Part shown: positions 1 through 4,708 of the stretch, in pieces
Position numbering within the stretch: position 1 is the first letter of the stretch
Layout of the letters: each line of letters starts with the position of its first letter
Source of the DNA: CAVSPO01 sp963730005
GTDB taxonomy: Bacteria; Actinomycetota; Actinomycetes; Propionibacteriales; Propionibacteriaceae
Length of the DNA stretch: 13,949 nucleotides
NCBI GenBank assembly: GCA_963730005.1
Contig: CAVSPO010000021.1
Span: 1 to 13,949 of the forward strand
Direction: 5' to 3'
Program-made: the position numbers and the translations under genes
Notes under the pieces: model-generated
Seen by the model: only the letters and a program-made list of their open reading frames with translations
Databases searched by the model: none
What the model was told of the DNA's origin: nothing

Positions 1-167
1 AGAGCGAGCGCGAGCTGACGATCCGCGCCGACTTCCACGATCCGCCCGACCTGGACAAGCTCAGTGAGCTGCTGATCCGTATGGCGCTCCAGCAGTCGGG
101 CTCGTGCCGCTCGGAAGATGCGACTCGACCGAAGCGTCCCCGTGCTTCGGCGGGCTCGTCGTCGTAG
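1..167 (+). CDS. 3' end of an unidentified gene (element cargo)
   Basis: An open frame enters from the left edge (codons starting at position 3) and ends at a TAG at 165-167, giving about 54 C-terminal residues. The first part reads like a real protein: a charged strand-like stretch (ERELTIRADFHDPPDL) and then an amphipathic helix (DKLSELLIRMAL). The last 20 residues are a Ser/Arg/Lys-rich low-complexity tail. I do not recognise the family. It lies directly upstream of the recombinase in the same direction, with a 177-base gap, so it is probably cargo or an accessory gene of the same integrated element. That the frame is coding is inferred from its amino-acid composition and from the lack of stops; the start is outside the window. 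Confidence 0.5.
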   Translation, partial: SERELTIRADFHDPPDLDKLSELLIRMALQQSGSCRSEDATRPKRPRASAGSSS

Positions 168-175
168 AATGAACA

Positions 176-298
176 CATCCGTCGCGGATGGCGGATGTTG
201 TGGTCCTAGCGCTTCGCCACCACGGCGAGGCAAAGCAAACGTGGCCGACTCGGCCTAGTCCTACAGCCTTCGGGCTCTTCTCACGATCAACATCCGCC
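176..298. repeat. Cluster of inverted and tandem CGGATG-type repeats before the recombinase
   Basis: The 168-344 gap holds no gene but is rich in symmetry. CATCCG (176-181) faces CGGATG (185-190) across three bases. GCGGATG is tandemly repeated at 184-190 and 191-197. An 11-base arm, GGCGGATGTTG (190-200), has a perfect inverted copy CAACATCCGCC at 288-298. A further 7-base pair, TGGTCCT (201-207) and AGGACCA (319-325), interleaves with it. A small AGCC-TTCG-GGCT hairpin lies near 265-277. Possible roles are an operator for the recombinase gene, a binding site for a directionality factor, or a structured leader. The 11-base arms are too far apart to be the two halves of one serine-integrase att site. 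Confidence 0.5.
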
Positions 299-344
299 GT
301 CACATAGTCCGCGTCGGCAGGACCAGTGACTGTGGAGAAGAGCC

Positions 345-2081
345 ATGACGATCATCGACGCGGACCGCACCGCGATAGACAGCCTCGTAGCGCCAACGCC
401 GTTCCCCGGATCGTTCGCCGTCTCGTACCTGCGGGTCTCCACGAAGGAGCAGGCGGAGAAGGGCGGCCAAGCGGAGGGCTTCTCGATCCCAGCGCAGCGC
501 GAGGCGAACCAGCGCAAGGCCGACCAGCTCGGCGCAACGATCATCGAGGAGTTCGTCGACGCGGGCGAGTCTGCACGCAAGGCCGACCGGCCCGAACTGA
601 TGCGGATGATCCAGTACGTCACCAAGCACAAGACGAACTACTGCATCGTCCACAAGGTCGACCGGCTCGCCCGCAACCGTGCCGACGACGTGACCATCCA
701 CCTCGCGCTCAAGGACGCCGGAGTCACGCTGGTATCGGCCACGGAGAACATCGACGAGACCCCATCGGGGATGCTGCTGCACGGCATCATGTCCTCGATT
801 GCCGAGTTCTACTCCCGCAACCTCGCCACCGAGGTCGTCAAGGGTCTGTCGCAGAAGGCCGCGCAGGGCGGCACGGTGACGAAGGCACCCATCGGCTACC
901 GCAACGTCGGCGTGCGCGACGACTTCGGGCGCGAGGTACGCACCGTCGAGATCGACGACGAACGGGCGCGGCTGGTCAGCTGGGCGTTCCAGGTGTTCGC
1001 CTCCGGCGACTGGACGACGAGCCAGCTCCACCAAGAGCTCGTGGCGCGCGGCCTCACGACTGCCGCGACACCGCGGCGACCTTCTCGGCCCATCGGCAAG
1101 TCATCGGTGCACCGGATGCTGACGAACCCGTACTACAAGGGCAGCGTGCGCTACCAGGGCGTCACCTATGCCGGAGCACACGAGGCGATCGTCCCGAACG
1201 AGGTGTGGGACCAGGTGCAGACCGTGCTCGGCACGCACCGATCCGCAGCGGATGCAACGCAGGTGCACGAGCACTACTTGAAGGGCACGGTGTTCTGCGG
1301 ACAGTGCGGCTCGCGGCTGATCGTGTGCAACGCGAAGAGCAGCCAGGGCACGATCTACCCCTACTTCGTGTGCGCGAGCCGGCATGGCGGCAGGGGCGAT
1401 TGCACGCGACAGGCGATGCTGATCGAGCAGGTGGAACGACTCATCGAGCGCTTCTACGCCAAGGTGCAGATCGACCCGGAGACGATCGAGGCGGTCTCGG
1501 CGATGATTCATGCCCGGTTCGACGAGATGATGGCCGAAGGAGCCGCCGAACTCGCCGACCTCGCGTCCCGGAGGACCCAACTCGGAGGCGAGCAGCAGAA
1601 GCTGCTCCAGGCTCACTACGCCGGGGCGATCCCGCTCGACCTGCTCAAGCGAGAGCAGGACCGGATCACCGCGTCGCTGGAGACCATCGAGTACCGGATC
1701 ACCGCGCACCACGGCCACTACGCCGACGCGCGGGAGAACCTCGACGACTCACTGAAGTTGCTGTCCAACGCCGCCGACATCTACGAGCATGCCGACGACG
1801 CGAACCGTCGACTCCTCAACCAGGCGCTGTTCAAGACGATCTACATCGACGAGGACAACGACGTGCGCGTCGGCTACCGCAACCCGTACGACGGGCTGAG
1901 CATCCCCGGCCTCCATGCCGACGCCCTGAGCTGGGCCGCCGAGGCAAAGAAAATGGGCCAGGCTGAACCCTCGACCAAGGGTGGTCCCTTGGTCGAAAGT
2001 TCAAACCTGACCCGTTTGGGGTGGATGACGGGACTCGAACCCGCGACCGCCTGGACCACAACCAGGAGCTCTACCAACTGA
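345..2081 (+). CDS. Large serine recombinase (site-specific integrase)
   Basis: This enzyme cuts and rejoins DNA at attachment sites through a covalent phosphoserine link and would integrate or excise a mobile element. The N-terminal resolvase domain (about residues 24-170) carries YLRVST with catalytic Ser32 and neighbouring Arg30, and the VDRLARNR motif with the later active-site arginines. A recombinase domain follows (about 180-300). Next is a zinc ribbon with Cys318/Cys321 and Cys343/Cys353, and then a long helical, probably coiled-coil, segment (about 360-465). At 578 residues the size fits the large serine integrase class. The ATG at 345 has a GGAGAAG ribosome site at 334-340. The last 40 or so residues are odd: from about 1941 the frame is read from the tRNA-His terminator and then from the antisense of tRNA-His itself (tail MTGLEPATAWTTTRSSTN). 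The native C-terminus was therefore probably replaced, or evolved on the attachment site. A second frame (326-1966), Arg-rich, is a shadow. Confidence 0.95.
   Translation: MTIIDADRTAIDSLVAPTPFPGSFAVSYLRVSTKEQAEKGGQAEGFSIPAQREANQRKADQLGATIIEEFVDAGESARKADRPELMRMIQYVTKHKTNYCIVHKVDRLARNRADDVTIHLALKDAGVTLVSATENIDETPSGMLLHGIMSSIAEFYSRNLATEVVKGLSQKAAQGGTVTKAPIGYRNVGVRDDFGREVRTVEIDDERARLVSWAFQVFASGDWTTSQLHQELVARGLTTAATPRRPSRPIGKSSVHRMLTNPYYKGSVRYQGVTYAGAHEAIVPNEVWDQVQTVLGTHRSAADATQVHEHYLKGTVFCGQCGSRLIVCNAKSSQGTIYPYFVCASRHGGRGDCTRQAMLIEQVERLIERFYAKVQIDPETIEAVSAMIHARFDEMMAEGAAELADLASRRTQLGGEQQKLLQAHYAGAIPLDLLKREQDRITASLETIEYRITAHHGHYADARENLDDSLKLLSNAADIYEHADDANRRLLNQALFKTIYIDEDNDVRVGYRNPYDGLSIPGLHADALSWAAEAKKMGQAEPSTKGGPLVESSNLTRLGWMTGLEPATAWTTTRSSTN
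1941..2013 (-). terminator. Long intrinsic terminator of tRNA-His
   Basis: Read on the minus strand, this is a near-continuous hairpin that starts three bases after the tRNA CCA end. It has an 8-bp outer stem (2006-2013 with 1955-1962, including one G-U pair), a 5-bp stem (1999-2003 with 1964-1968) and a perfect 11-bp inner stem TCGACCAAGGG (1986-1996 with 1971-1981) around a 4-base loop. The RNA then reads AUUUUCUUU (1954 downward). On the plus strand the outer stem has a C-A mismatch and no T-run follows, so the hairpin is built for the minus strand. The whole structure lies inside the recombinase reading frame. Confidence 0.85.
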
Positions 2082-2092
2082 GCCACACCCAC
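2017..2092 (-). tRNA. tRNA-His (anticodon GTG)
   Basis: A full cloverleaf is readable on the minus strand. The acceptor is GTGGGTG (2092-2086), pairing with CATCCAC (2027-2021). The D arm contains GCTC-AGTTGGTA-GAGC, the anticodon stem CCTGG/CCAGG encloses loop TTGTGGT with anticodon GTG at 2059-2057, and the T arm is GCGGG-TTCGAGT-CCCGT. The discriminator is C73 (2020) and CCA is encoded (2019-2017). The base just before position 1 is G (2093), so the G-1 identity base of histidine tRNAs is templated and can pair with C73. Sixty-five bases of its 3' half are overlapped antisense by the recombinase frame, yet the gene itself is intact. Its neighbour orn is on the same strand upstream; I recall a similar tRNA-His/orn pairing in mycobacteria. 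Confidence 0.97.
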
Positions 2093-2100
2093 CAAGTTTT

Positions 2101-2137
2101 CTTGCAGGTCTCCCTGCGCGAACAGGTCAACATCTTA
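2101..2137 (-). promoter_or_regulatory. Candidate promoter(s) for tRNA-His
   Basis: Two overlapping options are visible on the minus strand. One has -35 TTGACC (2130-2125), an 18-base spacer and -10 TGCAAG (2106-2101), which would start transcription about one base before the tRNA. The other has the better -10, TAAGAT (2137-2132), with TTCCGA 17 bases upstream; this would start near 2125 and leave a 30-base leader for RNase P. The TTCCGAT element occurs twice, nine bases apart, as an ATCGGAA direct repeat (2145-2151 and 2154-2160). Confidence 0.45.
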
Positions 2138-2158
2138 GCGAAACATCGGAACTATCGG

Positions 2159-2187
2159 AAATCGCCGTGATCACCAGGACGCGGCGA
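2159..2187 (-). terminator. Probable terminator of orn
   Basis: On the minus strand, TCGCCGC (2187-2181) pairs with ACGGCGA (2168-2162) around a 12-base loop, giving 7 bp with one wobble, and the stem is followed directly by TTT (2161-2159). It lies 35 bases beyond the orn stop codon and upstream of the tRNA-His promoter, the right place to end orn. The T-run is short, so efficiency is uncertain. Confidence 0.45.
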
Positions 2188-2221
2188 ACAGGTTGCGGAC
2201 AGCAGGGCTTGCCAGACCGGT

Positions 2222-2842
2222 CTACGCCGTCCCGATGCCCGTCACACTGCCCTGGTGTCGGGCAGCGATCGCCTTGGCCTGCGAGGTGGTCGGGCCGGGC
2301 GGGGCGACGAACACGGCCTCCCGGTAGTACCGCAGCTCCTCGATGGATTCCTGGATGTCGGCCAGCGCACGGTGGTTGCCCCTCTTTACCGGGGCTTGGT
2401 AGAAGGCCTTGGGGTACCAGCGGCTGGCCAACTCCTTGACGCTGCTGACGTCCACGTTGCGGTAGTGCAGGTACGCCTCGAGCTCGGGCATCTCCTTGGC
2501 CAGGAACGTGCGGTCGGTGCCGATCGTGTTGCCCGCCAATGGCGCCTTGCGGGAGACGGGAACGTGCTTCTTCACGTAGTCGAGGATCTGTTGCTCGGCC
2601 TGCGCCATGGTGGTTTCGGCGGCCTCGAGCTCGGCCAGCAGGCCGGACTTGACATGCATCTCGCGCACGAAGTCGGTCATGGTGGCCAGTTGTTCCGCTG
2701 AGGTCTTGATCACGATGTCCAGCCCGTCGTCCTTGACGTTGAGCTCACCGTCAGTGACGAGCACCGCCACTTCGATCAGCCCGTTCTTCGCCAGGTCAAG
2801 CCCGGTCATCTCGCAATCCACCCACACCAACATGTCATTCAC
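2222..2842 (-). CDS. orn: Oligoribonuclease
   Basis: Orn is a cytoplasmic 3'-5' exoribonuclease of the DEDDh/DnaQ superfamily. It degrades 2-5-nucleotide RNAs, the last step of mRNA turnover, and also linearised c-di-GMP (pGpG). The motifs are all present: WVDCEMTGLDL near the N-terminus (Asp9, Glu11), LAGNTIGTDRTFL in the middle, the YLHYRNVDVSSVKELA segment, and HRALADIQESIEELRYYR with the catalytic His and Asp. The length, 206 residues, is usual for actinobacterial Orn. The GTG start at 2842 gives MNDMLVW, which matches the position of the mycobacterial N-terminus as I remember it. It also lies 6 bases after a TAGGGT -10 box, so a leaderless mRNA is likely. The alternative is ATG at 2833, three codons in, with GAGGGGG as ribosome site. 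Confidence 0.97.
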   Translation of the reverse strand: MNDMLVWVDCEMTGLDLAKNGLIEVAVLVTDGELNVKDDGLDIVIKTSAEQLATMTDFVREMHVKSGLLAELEAAETTMAQAEQQILDYVKKHVPVSRKAPLAGNTIGTDRTFLAKEMPELEAYLHYRNVDVSSVKELASRWYPKAFYQAPVKRGNHRALADIQESIEELRYYREAVFVAPPGPTTSQAKAIAARHQGSVTGIGTA

Positions 2843-2848
2843 CCCCTC

Positions 2849-2854
2849 ACCCTA
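2849..2854 (-). promoter_or_regulatory. Candidate -10 box of orn (leaderless transcript)
   Basis: On the minus strand TAGGGT (2854-2849) fits the actinobacterial TANNNT -10 pattern. Transcription 6-7 bases downstream would begin at or next to the GTG start at 2842, making the mRNA leaderless. No convincing -35 is seen at normal spacing. The G-rich stretch just before the start could instead act as a ribosome site for the ATG at 2833. Confidence 0.4.
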
Positions 2855-2889
2855 GCGACCCGTCCGCAAGGAGCCCGCATGGGCGGTGC

Positions 2890-2918
2890 GCCTCGGCCGC
2901 TCGGCGAACGGCCGAGGC
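2890..2918. other. Perfect 10-bp GC-rich hairpin between divergent orn and tRNA-Arg
   Basis: GCCTCGGCCG (2890-2899) has a perfect inverted copy CGGCCGAGGC (2909-2918), with a 9-base loop. It sits in the 133-base gap between the divergent orn and tRNA-Arg genes. No T-run follows on either strand, so a classical intrinsic terminator is unlikely. It could be an operator, a structure in an orn leader if orn has a second promoter farther right, or a transcription insulator. Confidence 0.5.
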
Positions 2919-2959
2919 CGATCTGATGCAAGGATGTGCCGCCGGCGGGGGCCTGGACC

Positions 2960-2965
2960 TACAAT
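2960..2965 (+). promoter_or_regulatory. -10 box of tRNA-Arg
   Basis: TACAAT (2960-2965) is a close match to the bacterial -10 consensus. It would start transcription near 2972, about four bases before the mature 5' end of tRNA-Arg. The -35 region is weak (GTGCCG-like sequence around 2935-2942), as is common in actinobacteria. Confidence 0.6.
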
Positions 2966-2975
2966 CTGTGCGCAG

Positions 2976-3048
2976 GCCCCCGTAGCTCAACGGATAGAGC
3001 ACTGGACTTCTAATCCAACGGTTGCGCGTTCGAATCGCGCCGGGGGCA
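2976..3048 (+). tRNA. tRNA-Arg (anticodon TCT)
   Basis: The acceptor stem GCCCCCG (2976-2982) pairs with CGGGGGC (3041-3047). The D arm is GCTC-AACGGATA-GAGC. The anticodon loop CTTCTAA places TCT at 3009-3011, so it reads AGA (and probably AGG) codons. The T arm is GCGCG-TTCGAAT-CGCGC. The outermost anticodon-stem pair is a C-A mismatch and the other four pair. The discriminator is A (3048). The next bases are CCCA rather than CCA, so CCA must be added after transcription, unlike the tRNA-His gene nearby. AGA is a rare codon in a genome this GC-rich, so this is likely a low-use tRNA. Confidence 0.95.
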
Positions 3049-3089
3049 CCCAACCAATTGCCGGTCCCTGAGCCCACATCGTCCCCGGG

Positions 3090-3095
3090 TAACCT
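3090..3095 (+). promoter_or_regulatory. Candidate -10 box of the PrsW-like gene
   Basis: TAACCT fits TANNNT, and its last base is 7 bases before the A of the ATG at 3103. No Shine-Dalgarno sequence is present between them. Together these suggest a leaderless transcript. The region lies just after tRNA-Arg and no tRNA terminator is obvious, so read-through from tRNA-Arg could also feed the gene. Confidence 0.4.
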
Positions 3096-3102
3096 TGCAG
3101 AC

Positions 3103-4557
3103 ATGTCCACCGAGATCGTCGAGCGTCGAGCCCGTGCCCTTTCCGGGTTGCCGCGTCCGGTGGACCGCATCCAGCCTTGGTGGCAACGCCACTTCGTCTT
3201 CAGCCACTCGTTCTGGGTGGGCGTGGTGGCAGTCCTGGTGTACGGAGCTTGCCTGGTCTGGACCTACCGGCTGGAGGGTGCCAGCTTGCGGGCCGAGATC
3301 GAGGCCGTCACACAGCAGCTGGGCTCACCCACTGAGCTCACCTGGAGCCAGTTCAGCGAAGCGGTGCGGGGGTCGGCCTACTGGGCGTCGCTGACACTGG
3401 CCGGCTGGGTGGTGGTGTTCGTGCTCGTCGACCGGCTCAGGCCCACCACCTGGACGATGAAGTTCGTGGCGCTCGGCTGGGGCGGTGCGGTCGCCACCCT
3501 GGTCAGCCTCTACCTCAACACCTGGATGAGCAGCCTGATCAACATCCAGGGCGCCGGCGACCCCACCTCGGCCGCCCGGGCCGCGATCTTCGTGGCGCCC
3601 TTCGTCGAGGAGTCCGCCAAGGCAACCGTGCTCTTCCTGCTGGCGATCTTCGTGCGTTACCGCATCGTCAGCGTGCTGCAGACGGTGACCCTCGCCGGGT
3701 TGAGCGCGGCCGGCTTCGCGTTCACCGAGAACATCCTCTACTACACGCGCCCCTTCATCTACGCCAGCAAGATCGTCGGCGTTGACCCTGAGGCCGCCCG
3801 CATGGAGTACGTGGTGTCCAGAGGGCTGCAAACCAGCTTCGGGCACCCGTTGTTCACCATCCTGACCGCCCTGGGTCTGGCTGTGGCCCTGACCAACCGC
3901 AGCAAGCTGGTTCGCGTCGTGGCGCCTTTGGCCGGTTTCCTGTTCGCCGTCTCCGGCCACATGGCGTTCAACGGCATGGCCAGTGTTGGCGCCCCGACAA
4001 CGGTGCTCACCGTCAGCGGTTGGCTGGCGATGCTGACCCTGACCCTGACCCTGGTCCGGCGCTACCTGGCCGAGCGCAAACTGATCGCCGCCAGGCTGGA
4101 CGACTACGTGCACACCGGCTGGCTGTACCCGCGAGACCCGATCGTGTTCTCCAACACCCGGCTTCGTCTGAAGCTGGCGTTCGCCGCGCTGCTTCGTGGC
4201 CGTCGCGTCTTCCGCGACACCCTGGCCATGCAGCGCTGTCTGTCGGAGCTGGCCTACCTGCGGGCCTCGATGACGCGCGGACTGGTGGATGCAGCGGGGG
4301 AGGAACGTGCCAAGGAACTGCTGTACGAGATCCGGGCCCTTCGACTGACTGCCTTGTACGAGCCGGACGGTCAACGGATCAAACCGGACTGGTGGCACAA
4401 GCCTGACCTGACTGCGCTCAAGGAACGTCTCGCCAGGCTCCGGCAGCCAAGGATGCGGCAGGTGCCGGCCCTGCCGAACGCCGGACCGCCGATACCCGTC
4501 AGCTCTGTCCCGATGCGACCCACAGCATCCGGACCGACAGCGAACTATCCGCAGTAG
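3103..4557 (+). CDS. PrsW-family intramembrane metalloprotease-like protein
   Basis: This is a multi-pass membrane protein of the PrsW family, related to the CPBP/Abi intramembrane proteases. The founding member, in Bacillus, cuts an anti-sigma factor. Numbered from ATG 3103 (484 residues), it has several hydrophobic helices from about residue 35 to 325. The family motifs are FVEESAK (Glu169, Glu170, Lys173), FTENILYY (Glu209, Asn210), FGHP (His248) and GHMAFNG (His286), and these should form the metal site. After the membrane part comes an atypical soluble region of about 150 residues rich in Arg and Leu, with a Pro-rich tail. The frame is open upstream to a TTG at 3022, but that start lies inside tRNA-Arg and is rejected. 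Substrate unknown; no anti-sigma gene is adjacent. Confidence 0.85.
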   Translation: MSTEIVERRARALSGLPRPVDRIQPWWQRHFVFSHSFWVGVVAVLVYGACLVWTYRLEGASLRAEIEAVTQQLGSPTELTWSQFSEAVRGSAYWASLTLAGWVVVFVLVDRLRPTTWTMKFVALGWGGAVATLVSLYLNTWMSSLINIQGAGDPTSAARAAIFVAPFVEESAKATVLFLLAIFVRYRIVSVLQTVTLAGLSAAGFAFTENILYYTRPFIYASKIVGVDPEAARMEYVVSRGLQTSFGHPLFTILTALGLAVALTNRSKLVRVVAPLAGFLFAVSGHMAFNGMASVGAPTTVLTVSGWLAMLTLTLTLVRRYLAERKLIAARLDDYVHTGWLYPRDPIVFSNTRLRLKLAFAALLRGRRVFRDTLAMQRCLSELAYLRASMTRGLVDAAGEERAKELLYEIRALRLTALYEPDGQRIKPDWWHKPDLTALKERLARLRQPRMRQVPALPNAGPPIPVSSVPMRPTASGPTANYPQ

Positions 4558-4560
4558 GCG

Positions 4561-4602
4561 GCGTGCGAGATTGCGTGCCCCGCTTGAACGAGCCACGCAC
4601 GC
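4561..4602 (+). other. Weak hairpin in the gap after the PrsW-like gene
   Basis: The gap 4558-4708 holds no gene that I can support. GCGTGCG (4561-4567) or GCGTGC (4573-4578) can pair with the GCACGC of 4596-4602, giving two mutually exclusive 6-7 bp stems shortly after the stop codon. There is no T-run, so it is at best a weak or Rho-assisted end for the upstream gene. TTGTCA at 4618-4623 resembles a -35, but I found no matching -10. Confidence 0.25.
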
Positions 4603-4708
4603 GCCGATTCGGCCCGGTTGTCACCCCGGAGGGCGACGTCCGGTGCCTGGACGTGCCAAAGTGGACCAAGGCCCAGTGAGGTCTTGACGCGGGGGAAGGA
4701 AACCAGCC

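Noticed and set aside
326..1966. 546-codon plus-strand frame overlapping the recombinase
   Set aside because: The translation is Arg/Pro/Gly-rich with no domain, while the other frame carries a complete serine recombinase.
2214..2223. 10-base palindrome AGACCGGTCT overlapping the orn stop
   Set aside because: It is short, with no flanking symmetry or T-run; chance is likely in GC-rich DNA.
3022..3102. Upstream TTG start for the PrsW-like protein
   Set aside because: It lies inside tRNA-Arg; the peptide it would add is a translation of the tRNA and its trailer.
3325..4596. 423-codon minus-strand frame opposite the PrsW-like gene
   Set aside because: It is Gly/Gln/His/Arg-rich with no motifs; the plus strand encodes membrane helices and conserved protease motifs.
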